A stretch of 64,000 nt of DNA from NCBI RefSeq assembly GCF_026230105.1, contig NC_079486.1, positions 7,874,001-7,938,000 on the forward strand, in the 5' to 3' direction. Under the pieces are notes generated by a model. That model was not told where the DNA came from, did no database searches, and worked only from the letters and a program-made list of their open reading frames with translations. The translations under genes and the position numbers were made by a program. Positions 1 through 11,369 of this stretch are shown here, one piece after another (within the stretch, counting starts at the first letter, position 1; each line of letters opens with the position of its first letter). This stretch comes from Diorhabda sublineata (taxonomy: Eukaryota; Arthropoda; Insecta; Coleoptera; Chrysomelidae).

Positions 1-1736
1 TGAAATTGTCAGTATTGGTATTGCCATTCTTCTTAATGCTCATTTAACTCTTCTCAATTTGTCACTATGCAATTCAATCAAACGTTTATTCCATAATTGT
101 ATCCATTCGGGCTCTACCCCAATTGTGCCAGTGCCCAAATGTTGCCAGTGAGTTAATATTTCTCTAAATATTAATATGTTTCTAATAAATTTACTCTTAT
201 TTAAAATAATTAGTAGTTGCTCAACAATATTTGATATTAAATCATATATTTTGTTAAGTATTTTAGGTGACTTCCTTTGAAAATCTCAAACTAGTCTGAA
301 AAAAATGACTTTAGCAATGTCATGTTTCCATCATTATTTCAAATTATTGTCTTACCAGTTTTTGAATAAGAACTTTCGAAGTACTTACCATTTCATCACT
401 TTAATCACTTTGTACAAATTCAACACTATATATGCCAATGAAACTGAATAAGTAATGAAGAATTTTCCTGAAAAGTCCTGTGTGCATATGACTTGGTTGA
501 GTGTAAATTTAGCTTAGCGAATACATTGCCGTTTCTACTGATACACACCCACACACTTTTGTTTTATTTTTTTAGCTTCTCAACAACCATTTGAAAGTAT
601 ATTGTTATCAAGTCATTCTAATGGAAGCAAAAACGTTGAGAGAACAAAAAGGGAACAGTATTCTTTTCAAAACCAGTCCAAACATAAAAATGTAGGCTTA
701 CAGCTGTTCTATGGAAGGTATCTATTTTATATTAATTATATGTATAGAGAATTTTGAGGGGACCACATTTCTAAATGTTTTCGCACATTTGTTCTTAGCT
801 TTTCAGCTCTGTCATCCTTTACTGTTAGAATAATTGTAAATAAGTATAATTTTGAATCAGCCTCTTTCTGTTACTCCTTTTAATTTTGTTAGTACATGTC
901 TTCATTTTCCCTCGATGTATTTCCTATAGATTGTCTTCTAATGCAGAAGATCAAAATTCACTATTTTTATTACTAAAATGGAGTTTATCACTCCACTTTT
1001 TGCTAACCAGAGTTGTAATTGGACCATTTTGACGAAATTCCAAGTTGCATGATTTGCGAAATTTATCGGTGTAAAGGTGGAAACAATGTAACGGCTTTTT
1101 CTGATGGTTATTGAGCAGCTAGATTTTTTTTCCATTCTCGCTCAACCATAATAGCTATGAGTTAAGTTAAATTGGCAACCCAAATTTTAAGTACAATAGA
1201 GGTTCTTCTTTATTTATCGAGAACAGATATTAATACATATTTCCATAATGCAGGTAATACAGATGAATTTCTTATAAATTTTAATGATTTATTTGATATT
1301 CTTAAATCTCGTAATAGATTGGCAAAATAAATATGTTAAAAACCACTTAGCTCAACAACAAAATATTTAATTGCATCAATTTATTATTTTCAAAACTACC
1401 TTAAATCACATATTTCTAAATATTTGTAGTAATGTGAAGAGCCATGATAAGAAAATGATGCTGAAAAGAAGTAAGAATGCTTATCGTTTGAAACGTAAAT
1501 GAGCATGATTTCTTTCTGGACTTGAATGGTACAATCATACATAATTTCGAATTGTATAAGTATGAAGAAGAATTGGAAAATGGAGCCGTAGATACCTTCA
1601 ATAATGATCTCAAATCTGAATCGATATAATTATGGAATAAACGGTTGATTGGATTGCATAGTGACAAATTGAGAAGTGTCAAATAAACATTAAGAAAACA
1701 AATGACAATATCAATACTGACAACTTCAGATCAGAT
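1..1736. repeat. Inverted repeat arms within family A (1-112 and 1612-1736)
   Basis: The first 112 bases are the reverse complement, with roughly 85-90 percent agreement by eye, of 1612-1736. Both contain the stretch TTCTCAATTTGTCACTATGC or its complement. Homology of the copy at 35868-37935 stops where the 1-112 arm begins, so the left arm is more likely the end of a neighbouring inverted copy than a true terminal inverted repeat. Either reading is possible. Confidence 0.6.
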
Positions 1737-2240
1737 AATACTTCGAGAGGCTTATGAAGATGATGATAGAAAACAAAAGGGGAAAAGTGATGATTATTTC
1801 ATAAAATACGTGAGAACAATTTGTGTGCTGCATCTACTACTACTGCTACCACCACACTCACTATTACACTGTATGACGCCTGTTCCGATGTTCTCTAGTT
1901 TCTATGTGTTTTGTACAAAAGATATTAACGCGTATAATTTGATTTCATATGGTGAGTTGATTGAATTAGTAACTCACTAAAGGCATTGAATAAAATATGG
2001 AATTTGATCCATTTGGTCGAAAGATACTAAAAACTACAGGAAGAGGTGATTCATAAGATATCAACTATTTTTGGTATTTGTAATAACTGCAAATCATCTA
2101 TGGATTATTTCTTGAAGGAAATACTAGCTATCATTATTTAGACTGAATTAGAATAATTTTCAAATTTAGTGGTAAATTCAATAATTACTCATTTTGTTCT
2201 GGATATTGTGAACAATTTGAAATATTTGTATCTCTTATAT
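1..2240. repeat. Dispersed repeat family A, copy 1
   Basis: About 2.2 kb of AT-rich sequence that recurs elsewhere. The segment from about 110 to 1736 is found reverse-complemented at 35868-37935, and 290-500, 1504-1650 and 1780-2225 recur in direct orientation at 39890-40790. A further short piece recurs at 45785-45960. Copies carry many indels against each other. Short open frames inside (for example minus strand 1416-1682, also open in the copy at 35899-36186) are shared between copies, so the family may once have coded, but I recognise no protein domain. The left end lies outside the window. Confidence 0.75.
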
Positions 2241-2442
2241 AAACCCCAACAAAATGGTATTGTGTGTCACATAACCCTAAAGTGATGAAAATGTTATTTT
2301 CCAGTAGATAACCTCAAATATTTGAGAATCCCAAAGTGGAGGGTCATTGTCGTCCCCGATTTGAACTATACGACGATGTATTGATAAGTTGGTAGCATAG
2401 ACCAGTTCAATACGCATTTACGCAATAAATTGAAAGAAAAAA

Positions 2443-3000
2443 TATGTCCACCAAAATTGTGAAAATCGAAAAATTGGTGTATCGAGCCATCATCAAGTAC
2501 CTGTATTTAGAAGCGTTAAGAGGTGAGCAGATTAACGAGGTAAATTTTTCATTGAAGATGACATGATTTTATCAGACCGTCGAATTGGGCTAAAAACCCA
2601 TTATTACTATGGATGAGAAGGGGAACATTTCTACGATCCAGGAATAAAGCAACAATGGATGGAATGGCGACACTCTGGTTTTCCCAGACCTAAGAAGTTT
2701 CGTTTCCAAAAATGTGCTGGAAAAGTTCTTACCCCAATTTTTTGGGATTGCCATGGAGTAATCATGATTGATTTTTTTATTAAGGGTAGAACAATAACTG
2801 GAGATTACTATTCGACATTACTGACCACTCAACTGAAAAAAAATTCAATAGGTCGTAAATTTTCTTCCAACGAGGAGGTAATAAAAGCTGTGTAGGTCTG
2901 GTTGCGTAAGAAAATATTTTGACATTGAAATTTTGTTTGGTTCTATAGTAGGCTAAAAATTTTTCAATATATCCTCGTATCACCACAGAACTGCATAACG
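2443..3000 (+). pseudogene. mariner-family transposase remnant
   Basis: Translation from the ATG at 2443 gives a mariner-like N-terminus (KIEKLVYRAIIKYL), as in the first helix of mariner transposases. After a gap and frame changes, 2596-2895 reads as the central catalytic part: a degraded MDEKGN segment, then KQQWMEWRHSGFPRPKKF, then VFWD-type FWDCHGVIMIDFFIKGRT and DYYSTLL. These are diagnostic of mariner (DDE/D) transposases. The protein is missing most of the region between the DNA-binding helices and the first catalytic Asp, and it has several stops and frameshifts. An intact mariner transposase is about 345 residues. No terminal inverted repeats were found with certainty. The element is dead. 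Confidence 0.8.
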
Positions 3001-3171
3001 CATAACTAAAGGAATTTCTTGGTTGTCTAGGGTTCTCTTCTGCTTAAAACGCCGGTTAGAAAGAAAATACTTTCATTACAGAATTTGTGCCTCGCCGTAG
3101 GATGGAGTAGAGCAATAATCTCAATCCTACATTCGCCAATCCTGATCAAAATCCGCCTCGGATTCGTTTCT

Positions 3172-3590
3172 TTAATAGCTGACCCATGGATTTATATCTT
3201 CAGCACATATTGTCGTTCGATTGGGTGCCTCGTGATCTCCGATTTTAACAACGTTATATCTATCATTTTCTTTAACCTTAACAATTTCGTGAGGATCTAA
3301 AAATTTTCTCTTCAATTTTGGATCAGACGTATATACTTCAAAGAGTGTGGTACTTATGATTTGCTGATAGGTTGAATTCGAGGCAGTCTGTACTTTGTCA
3401 ACGTATTTGTACCACTTTCTTGGCTCTTCCAAACTGAGTTTTGTTAAGACTGGTATAAGGGTCCTATTTACCCTTTCCACTTCTCCATTACCTCGTGGGA
3501 CACCACAAGTTGTTAACACATGTTTAATATTTTCTTCTCGACAATATGATTCGATTTCTTCAGTTGATTCTCGCCACATTGGACATTGAT
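3172..3590 (-). pseudogene. Ty3/gypsy integrase C-terminal fragment
   Basis: An open frame of about 135 codons on the minus strand encodes the end of an integrase catalytic core: REENIKHVLTTCGVPRGNGE then VERVNRTLIPVLTKLS, which is the typical region around the catalytic Glu (here GNGEVERVNRT). It continues into the linker and C-terminal part. The same stretch occurs at 7380-7560 and 33578-33762, where it is cut by the minisatellite immediately after the TKL codons. Here it is not interrupted, so this copy shows the state before the satellite joined it. No flanking LTR is visible. Confidence 0.8.
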
Positions 3591-3989
3591 CTATGATTCT
3601 TTACAATCGCAACCAGATTTTATGAAATTAGGATAAAACAATTGGATTATCTATGGAAACTCTAGTTCGAAATACACTTTGATTAGATAATGTTCGCCAA
3701 AAGCTCCGGGATTAGAATGTTCGATGACTTTGTTCAATAACCGTCGACCAGATCCGGATATTTAAATTTTTGTTTGCCATTGAATAGTAGACATTTTCAG
3801 AAAATAGGAAAATTTTGAAATTAAGAGAAGTTACTTCACACACTGACGCTAAATATCTATAGGCTTCTTCAAGATTTTTGCCAACAAAAACTGTTTCGCA
3901 GATTGCAACTCAATTAAGCTTATTCCAATTATTAAATGGTGGTTTCATGTTGTGTCCAAAACGTATTATATAGAAGATGAAATTATAGA
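3591..3989. other. Intergenic, no gene recognised
   Basis: About 400 bases without a supported gene. A short piece, 3768-3825, is similar to 41288-41350, marking another dispersed repeat shared with the 41 kb region. Confidence 0.6.
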
Positions 3990-4320
3990 TGCAACTGGGA
4001 GTTGTTTCGGCCAAGGGAATTTCACAGTATATCTAGCTTCAGAATTTGCGCCGAAGTAAATCGAATCGAAAAGAGTCTAGAGTTTGTCACAATAATAGCA
4101 GATGAAAATAAGTGGAATAATTGAGAAAGTCCAAACCAGAATTTCCAAGATTTAATCTCTTGCAGTATACAGCAACAGTCCATATCTCCGATTGAATTGA
4201 GCCAGGTAAATATAGTTCAAAGACACTGTGTAAAACAAGATGTATAGAAATGCTTGAAGCCGTGTTGACCTTAACGAAACAACTTCCTGCACTCCCGCTC
4301 TTCTAGAAGCTCTTGATAGT
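3990..4320. repeat. Dispersed repeat family C, copy 1
   Basis: This roughly 330-bp segment is found reverse-complemented at 54205-54533. The two share stretches such as GAATTGAGCCAGGTAAATAT and the segment around TTCTAGAAGCTCTTGATAGT. One end abuts the minisatellite here and the TTAGG repeat plus LINE in the other copy. No coding potential was recognised. Confidence 0.8.
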
Positions 4321-5975
4321 TCAACGGCGCTATTTCTTGTTTCAGTTTGGTGGTTGGTCGACAGAGGGCGCTAGTGCCTCTAGAATCGTGCTTAGTTTGG
4401 CATCTGCCCGGCAGACGACGCTAGTGTGGAAGGAAATTAAACACAAATAGAATTTTTATTTAGTTCAACTTGAGGTCGCTAAGTACTTTCAGTTCGACTA
4501 TTCCTCGTTAGATGGCGTTAGTTTGTGTTTTAGTTTGGCGTTTTTCCAGTAGAGGGCGGTAGTGTCTATAGAATCGTGTTTGTTTTGGCGTCTGGCCGGC
4601 AGAGGCGCTAGTGTCTACAGAATCGTGTCTAGTTTGGCATCTGGCCAGCAGAAAGCGCTAGTGTGTATAGAAATTAAACACAAATAGAATTTTTATTTAG
4701 TTCAACTTGCGGCCGCTAAGTACTCTCAGTTCGACTATTCCTCGCTAGATGGTGCTAGTTCGTGTTTTAGTTTGGCGTTTGGCTGGCAGAGGGCGGCAAT
4801 GTCTATAGAAACGTGTTTAGTTTGACGTCTGGCCGACAGGGGCGCTAGTGTGTATAGAAATTAAACACAAATAGAATTTTTATTTAGTTCAACTTGCGGC
4901 CGCTAAGTACTCTCAGTTCGACTATTCCTCGCTAGATGGTGCTAGTTCGTGTTTTAGTTTGGCGTTTGGCTGGCAGAGGGCGGCAATGTCTATAGAAACG
5001 TGTTTAGTTTGACGTCTGGCCGACGGGGGCGCTAGTGTGTATAGAAATTAAACACAAATAGAATTTTTATTTAGTTCATTTTGCGGCCGCTAAGTACTTT
5101 CAGTTCGACTATTCCTCGCTAGATGGCGCTAGTTCGTGTTTCAGTTTGGCGTTTGGACGGCAGAGGGGGCAGTGTCTATAGAAACGTGTTTAGTTTGACG
5201 TCTGGCCGGCAGAGGTCGTCTGTGTCTACAGAATCGTATTTAATTTGGCGTTTTGCTAGCGAGAGGAGCTAGTGTCTAGGGAGCCGTGTTTAGTTTGGCG
5301 TCTGGCCGACACGGGGCGCTACTGTTTATGGAATCGTGTTTAATTTGTCGTTTGATCGGCGGGAGGCACTTGTGTATGGAACCGTGTTTAGTTTGGCGTC
5401 CTGATGGCAGGGGGGGCTACTGTCTATAGAATCGTGTTTAATTTGGCGTTTAGCCGGCAGAGGGCAGTAGAGTCTATAGGATCGTATTTATTTTGGTGTC
5501 TGGCCGGGAGGGGGCGCAAGTGTCTATAGAATCGAGTTTAGTTTAGCGTCTGGCTGGCAGAGGGCGCTAGTGTGTATGGAAATTGACCACAAATAGAATT
5601 TTTATTTAGTTCAATTTGCAGCTGCTAGATACTTCCAGTTCGACTATTCCTCGCTAGATAGCGCTATTTCGTGTTTCAGTTTGGTGTTTGGCTGGCAGAG
5701 GGCGGTAGTGTCTATAGAATCGTGTTCAGTTTGGCGTTAGGCTAGAGGGAGGCGCTACTGTCTATGGAACCTTGTTTAGTTTGGCCTCTGTTTGGCGGGA
5801 GGCGCTATTGTGTATAGAAATTAAACAGAAACAGAATTTTTATTTACTTCAACTTGCGACCGCTAAGTACTTTCAGTTCGACTATTCCTTGCCAGATGGC
5901 GTAAGTTCGTAATTTAATTTGGCGTATGGCCGGCGGGAGCGCTAGTGTCTATAGCATTGTGTTTATTTTGGTATC

Positions 5976-5993
5976 TGGCCAGCAGGGGGCGCT
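5976..5993 (+). promoter_or_regulatory. CTCF-like motif, example within array 1
   Basis: Sequence TGGCCAGCAGGGGGCGCT. It fits the degenerate vertebrate CTCF core CCASYAGRKGGCRC exactly. That is known for CTCF; that it is bound in this organism is inference. Confidence 0.45.
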
Positions 5994-6328
5994 GGTGTGT
6001 ATAGGAATTGAACACAAATAGTATTTTTATTTAGCTCAACTTGCAGCCGCTAGGTACTTCCACTACTTAATATGGCGTTTGGCGACAGAGGGCGCTACTG
6101 TCTATGGAATCGTGTTTAATTTGACGTTTGGCTATCGGGAGGCGCTTGTGTCTATGGAACCGTTTTTAGTTTATCGTCTGGCTGGCGGGAGGCGTTAGTG
6201 TTTATAGAATCGTTTTTAATTTGGTGTTTGGCCAGCCGGAGGCACTACTGTCTATGGAATCTCGTTTAGTTTGTCGTTTGGCCAGCAGAGGATGCTAGTG
6301 TCTGTAGAATCGTGTTCAGTTTGACGTC

Positions 6329-6348
6329 TGGCCAGTAGGGGGCGCTAG
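6329..6348 (+). promoter_or_regulatory. CTCF-like motif, identical to one in array 2
   Basis: Sequence TGGCCAGTAGGGGGCGCTAG, again an exact fit to CCASYAGRKGGCRC. Its exact reverse complement occurs at 34216-34235 in array 2. Confidence 0.45.
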
Positions 6349-7379
6349 TGTCTATAGAATCGTGTTTAATTTGGCGTTTGAGTAGCGTGAAGCGCTAGTG
6401 TCTAGGGAATCTTGTTTAGTTTGGCGTCTAACCAGCAGGGGTCGCTACTGTCTATGGAATCGTATTTGATGTGGCGTTTGGCCGGAAACGGGCACCTGTG
6501 TCTATGGAACCGTGTTTAGTTTGGCGTCTGGCCGGCGGGAGGCGCTAGTGTCCATAGAATCGAATTTAATTTTTCATCTGGCCGGCATGAGGCGCTAGTG
6601 TCTATGAAATCGTGTTCAGTTTGGCGTCTGGCCGGTAGGAGGCGCTAGTGTCTATAGAATCGTGTTTTAGTTTTGCGATTTGTTGAAATAGATTTATATG
6701 TCTATAGAATCGTGTTTAATTTGACGTTGGGGTAGCGGGAGGCGCTAGTGTCTATGAAACCGTGTATAGTTTGGCGTCTGGCCGGCGGGAGGCGCTAGTG
6801 TCTATAGAATCGTATTTAATTTGGCATTTGGCCGGCAGGGGGAGCTATTGTCTCTGGAATCGTGTTCAGTTCGGCATCTGGTCGGCAAAGGGCGCTGGTG
6901 TCTATGGAACTGTGTTTAGTTTGGCGTCTGCCGGCTGGGGGTGCTAGTGTGTATAGAAATTAAACACAAATAGAATTTTTATTCAGTTGAACTTGCGGCC
7001 GCTAAGTACTTTCAGTTCGACTATTCCTCGCTAGATGGCGATAGTTCGTGTTTTAATTTGTCGTTTGGCCGGCAGAGGTCGGTGGTGTCTATAGAATCGT
7101 GCTTAGTTTGGCGTCTGGCCGGCTGGGGGCGCTAGTGTGTATAGATATTGAACACAATTAGAATTTTTATTTAGTTCAACTTGCTGTCGCTAAGTATTTT
7201 CATTTCGACTGTTCTTCGCTAGATGGCGCTAGTTCGTGTTTTAGTTTGGCGTTTGTCCGGTAGAGGGCGGTAGTGTCTATAGAATCGTGTCTAGTTTGTT
7301 GTCTGGCCAGCAGGAAGCGCTAGTGTGTATAGAAATTAAACACAAATAGAATTTTTATTTAGTTCAACAAGCGGCCGCT

Positions 7380-8330
7380 AAGTTTTGTTAAGACGGGTAT
7401 AAGATCCTATTTACCCTTTCCACTTCTCCATTACGTCGTGGGATTTCACAAGTTATTAACACATGTTTAATATTTTCTTCTCGATAATATAATTCGAATT
7501 CTTCAGAACGGAACGCGGATCCTCTGTCAGATATTATCCTTGACGGGCTTCCAAATATTTTACGCTAAGACAACATATCACTTCTTTCGTCGTGGTTGAT
7601 TTTGTTGATTTTAGGATGAAGCATTCCTTCTTTCTTTCCTACGGGACGAGGTGATATATTTTACGCTATTTTTCAAGACAACATGTTACTTCTTTCGTCG
7701 TGGTTGATTTTGTTGGGTAAAGCCACATAAATTTGGAAAAGTCATCAACTACCACAAAAATGTAGTGATAATTTTTTTTGTTGACTTCATTGGTCCTAAT
7801 TGGTCGACGTGATACCTCTCTAGCGAATCTTCTAGCTTTTGTATAGGATGAAGCAGTCATTCTTTCTTTCCTTTTTTTATTCTATAATTTACAAGGTATA
7901 CAGTTATTTTTAATCGTTTCTATTTTGTCTTTTAGTCTTGGTATGTAAAATTCCTTGTTTACTACTTCTTCTGTTTTTTTCTTTCAAAAATTTTCTATCT
8001 CGTGGACTTTTATTATAATTTTTTGTTCTTTGTTGTTCATGTTCTTTGGAATGACAAGTAATTTTAATCCATTATCGTATTTATACAATATATCGTGCTC
8101 TAAATAAAAATCCTCATAATCTTCTGTAGTCAATATCCTTTTTATCGCCATTTGTGTACCTCGGTTCGGCCATCCTTTTTTCTCACTAGTACATTAGTAA
8201 TTGGTTCTTCGCTTTTCAGTACAATTTTCACCTCAATATTAGTTGTCTTTGCTTTGAGTGGTTAGTAGTTTTCTATTAATTTCTTCACTTTCTCCCTATT
8301 GAACCTCGGAAAAGCATGTAGCGCCTAACG
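7380..8330 (-). pseudogene. Ty3/gypsy pol remnant (linker and integrase)
   Basis: Read on the minus strand, about 8200-7985 gives LTTEDYEDFYLEHDILYKYD and KLLVIPKNMNNKEQKIIIKV, the segment leading into a gypsy integrase. About 7860-7666 gives RPIRTNEVNKKN followed by YHYIFVVVDDFSKFMWLYP, the integrase core around the first catalytic Asp. About 7540-7380 gives a degraded SDRGSAFRSEEF segment (second Asp region) and GEVERVNR. A local duplication (7565-7655 against 7655-7715) splits the middle. The reading frame is broken in many places. The fragment ends at TKL, where the minisatellite starts. The missing integrase end is present in the separate copy at 3172-3590. Confidence 0.8.
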
Positions 8331-8339
8331 AGTTCTCCT

Positions 8340-8958
8340 CGGTTCACAGTCATTAGAAAAACAAATGTAAAACTTTAATAACTTTGAGTTTTACATACTC
8401 AATATTGTGACCAATTCTACCCACAGAACTTAACGTTGTCATGATTTATTCTACGCAAAATATATAAAATTTAAAAAAAATAGAATTAAATAACTCTTTG
8501 TCTTTCGTTTATTAAAACTTAATCCTGTACCTTTCTACTCAGAAAACAAATATGCTATATAAGAAAATATCTCGTTTTTACAGCAAAGGAAAAACCAATT
8601 TATCCTCAAAAATGTCAGTAACAATCAATACCATATAAATTTATTATTCACCTTAGCTACAGAAAATATTTTGTAATTCAGATAAAATAATTGAATTTCG
8701 ATAATTATAGTTTGTACAAATGTATTGTGCCCTTTTTATTTTAAACAAGTATTGTTAAAATGTATCTAAAAAAATTTTCGCAGCCTTCCGCCACTGATCA
8801 CTAGTTCGTGGACTTCGAAAAATACTTCTCACATCAGGCTTCCTCCAGGTTCCAGTAACCTCGAGTAGATCAGCTCGGAATATGAACAGTGTAGTCTTCT
8901 TTAAATTAGCATATTTCTCGTAACACTTTATTTTACAATGTTCTGCTATTGCGTATAG
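8340..8958. other. Intergenic, no gene recognised
   Basis: AT-rich spacer. It contains a small perfect inverted repeat, TGTAAAACT and AGTTTTACA, around 8368-8397. The minus-strand open frame at 8755-8964 matches nothing I know. Confidence 0.5.
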
Positions 8959-9074
8959 CTCCAAAGATCATTTTAACCACGGAAAGTCTATTAGAAGAGC
9001 AATCACAAAGTGAATGTAGTGGAAAAGTCAGTCCTTTATCAAGTGGATTTGAGGATAGCTTTGTGAATAAAGAG
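8959..9074 (+). other. Possible orphan exon
   Basis: An open stretch bounded by an AG (TATAG at 8954-8958) and a good donor, GAG followed by GTAAGA at 9075. In the one open frame it reads roughly PKIILTTESLLEEQSQSEC then SGKVSPLSSGFEDSFVNKE, a serine/glutamate-rich composition that looks coding. No flanking exons were recognised, and the downstream intron would run into tandem repeats. It could be a captured exon fragment or chance. Confidence 0.22.
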
Positions 9075-9107
9075 GTAAGATGAAAATACCAATTACCCAA
9101 TAAAAAA

Positions 9108-9420
9108 GTTTCACGCGCGCACGTTATGAGGTTTTTCAGATGAGCTTTCCGACACTTTCGATCACTTCTTACGAGGGTTTTCCGGCCTGCAAAACTTCTT
9201 GCACTATTACACCGCTCTTATTTGAGGCTTAAACCGCACGTTACAAAAGGTTTCGCTCGCACACGTTATGAGGTTTTTCAGATGAGTTTTCCGACACTTT
9301 CGATCACTTTTTACGAGGGTTTTCCGGCCTGCAAACTTTCTTGTGCTATTACACCGCTCTTATTTGAGGTTTGAACCCCACGTTACTAAAGGTTTAACGC
9401 GCACCCGTTATGAGGTTTTT
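9108..9420. repeat. 143-bp tandem repeat, about 2.2 copies
   Basis: The unit starts with GCGCGCACGTTATGAGGTTT near 9112, 9254 and 9397. Each full unit carries TTTTCCGGCCTGCAAA and CTATTACACCGCTCTTATTT. It is GC-richer than its surroundings and lies just before the first recognisable base of the BEL/Pao element. Confidence 0.85.
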
Positions 9421-9617
9421 CAGCCAATTTTTTCGTTCGGAAAAACCGGCTGGCATTTTCATATCTGACCTGTGCTGACCTTAAGAAGTGGCGTTCGGTG
9501 ATGTATTAAGTGGGAGCCACCAGTTTACAAGCTGAAATGGCGCGCACCTTATCGACCCTGTTTTTTGTAGCCAGCTCCCCATCTATAAACCGTTATGGTG
9601 CTTACGTACCTGTTTGA

Positions 9618-10060
9618 GCTATTCTAGATTCAGGATTAATGTCTTTATAACTGAGTCTTTTCACTCAAAACTAAATATTCCAAAGCAAACAATGAATTTC
9701 GCTGTTTCTGGTTTGAACAGTGCCGTCTCTAATGTGAAATATAAATGTTGTTTAAAATTTAAATCTCAACATAAAAATTTTATGACGGACTTGTCTTGTT
9801 TTATTTTGCCAGAAATAACTGGAAACTTGTCTACATTTTACATTGATAAGCAAAAGCTAATGATACCTAAATATATCAATTTGGCTGATAAAAACTTCCA
9901 TAAGTCCGGACCAATCGAGATACTGATAGGTGCTGATATTTTTTGGAATGTTTTATGTCCAAACCAATTGAAGTTAAATACAAATGGTCCTGTTTTACAG
10001 GAAACTCAGCTTGGATGGTTGGTTTCAGGTAAAATACAAGGCTTTCAAATTTCTAATATT
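9618..10060 (+). pseudogene. BEL/Pao retroviral-type aspartic protease (DUF1758)
   Basis: The active-site motif ILDSG is encoded at 9621-9635, with the Asp-Ser-Gly at 9627-9635. A one-base shift follows, after which FITESFHSKLNIPKQTMNF and downstream PIEILIGADIFWNVL and ETQLGWLVSGKI are typical of the BEL/Pao protease domain. The frame is lost again near 10070, before the RT linker. The protease would release Gag and Pol products of the element. Confidence 0.8.
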
Positions 10061-10071
10061 TTGTTTGTAAT

Positions 10072-10822
10072 TTGGTTAACAATGAAGGTGATTTATATAT
10101 CCAAGACCAGTTTTCAAAATTCTTTGAAATAGAAAGTGTTAAAACTGCCAGTCCTTGGTCCAAAGAGGAAATGGACTGTGAAACTCATTTTAAAGACACA
10201 ACAACAAGAACTCAAGAAGGTCGTTTTGTTGTATCGATTCCATTGAAAGCAAGTCCAAAAATATTAGGTGAATCTTTAGGTCTAGCCAAAAGAAAATTCA
10301 AATCGCTTGAACAAAAATTCTCAAAAGAATACCAATTCTCAAGAATGTACAAGAATTTTATCCTCGAATATGAAAAGCTCAATCATATGCGGAGAGGTAT
10401 CTGAAGTAAATCATGAGGATGCCTATTATTTACCGCACCATGGAATTCTACGTATGCATAGCGCAACAACGAAATTAAGGACAGTTTTTGACGCCTCGGC
10501 GTGATCTACAAGTGGAGTTTCTTTTAATGAACTTCAGCTAAAAGGACCGGTAATTCAAGATGATTTAGTGTCAATATTATTACGCTTTAGACAATATAAA
10601 TATGTTGTTACCGCGGACATTGAAAAAATGTACCGTCAGGTCTTGGTGTCAAAAGATCAGCATAAAATGCAAAGAATTCTATGGCGAGATAACGAAAATA
10701 AAGCACTAAGTGTCTGTGAACGTTCCACGGTAATTTATGGTACTACATGTGCACCATTTTTAACTATTAGGTGTTTAGTAGAATTAGGTAAACTTTGTGA
10801 AAGAGAATTCCCTTCTGGCTAA
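10072..10822 (+). pseudogene. BEL/Pao reverse transcriptase, N-terminal half
   Basis: Contains the pre-RT linker (TRTQEGRFVVSIPLK), YYLPHHGILR, the VFDASA motif and the first catalytic-palm segment VVTADIEKMYRQV. It ends at ELGKLCEREFPSG, before the YVDD box. Frameshifts at about 10390 and a stop at 10502 (TGA) break the frame. The YVDD active site and thumb are lost in the internal deletion, so the enzyme cannot work. Confidence 0.85.
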
Positions 10823-11358
10823 ACTTGTTAATAAGGTTACTACTTCTTTGAGGCTTGATTTCAATTCTGTAACATTATGGTCTGACTCCACAATAGTGTT
10901 GGGTTGGCTCTTATCTTAGTAGTTTGAATAATTCAAATATATGGTGGCAGGGTCCATATTGGCTTCAAGAGAGCCCTGACCTTTGGCCATAAGACAACAA
11001 GACGTCTATTCCCCTTCCAGAAATAAAAACTACTTTGGTAGCGGTGTCTGAATTTAAATTTCCATTCGAAAGGTTTTCTAATTTGAATCGATTGAGGAGG
11101 TGCATGGCTTTCATTTTAAGATTTATAAAAAATTGCTCAAGTAATAAAGAAAATCGATCGTTTGGTGTTTTTACAACAACAGAATTAAATAACTCTTTGA
11201 AGTTGCTTGTAAAACTATCCCAAATATCTTCGTTCAATAAGGAGTATAATGATTTAAAAGCTGGGAATGAAATTGACAAAAAAAGTAAACTTTTATCTTT
11301 AAACCCGTTTATGGACACGAGCGGTATACTTAGAGTTGGAGGTCGTTTGCAGAATTGA
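10823..11358 (+). pseudogene. BEL/Pao RNase H remnant and connection
   Basis: After the deletion point the sequence resumes with the middle of RNase H (LWSDSTIVLGWLL near 10878), then the connection to integrase (NLNRLRRCMAFILRFIKN) and the LNPFMDTSGILRVGGRLQN motif ending at 11358 with TGA. The first half of RNase H, with two of its acidic residues, is missing. Confidence 0.75.
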
Positions 11359-11369
11359 AATTTTCATTT

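Larger units (their letters stand above)
4321..7379 (+). repeat. GC-rich minisatellite array 1 with CTCF-like units
   Basis: About 3 kb of tandemly repeated sequence. The short unit is about 50 bp (TCTATAGAATCGTGTTTAGT, then TTGGCGTCTGGCCGGCAGAG, then GGCGCTAGTG). About ten times a longer insert of about 125 bp appears, containing TTAAACACAAATAGAATTTT, GCGGCCGCTAAGTAC and CTCGCTAGATGGCGCTAG. Units vary by point changes and small indels. The array is much more GC-rich than its surroundings. The core GGCCAGCAGGGGGCGCT fits the published vertebrate CTCF consensus, and the second motif AGATGGCGC fits the core described for Drosophila CTCF. The right edge joins a gypsy integrase fragment at 7380, at the same junction used by array 2. 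Confidence 0.92.

Noticed and set aside
1..1736. Foldback transposon with 112-125 bp terminal inverted repeats
   Set aside because: The inverted copy at 35868-37935 loses homology at the inner edge of the left arm, which fits two adjacent inverted fragments better than one element.
6762..6947. Open frame inside array 1
   Set aside because: It translates the minisatellite unit (repeated SLASG/FGIWS-like phrases) and has no independent coding signal.
4321..7379. Minisatellite array considered as a CRISPR array
   Set aside because: Units are tandem and variable along their whole length with no constant-repeat/variable-spacer pattern, and the host is a eukaryote.
8755..8964. Minus-strand open frame with RSPRTSDQWRK
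   Set aside because: No recognised family; it overlaps the candidate exon on the other strand and shows no start or splice context.
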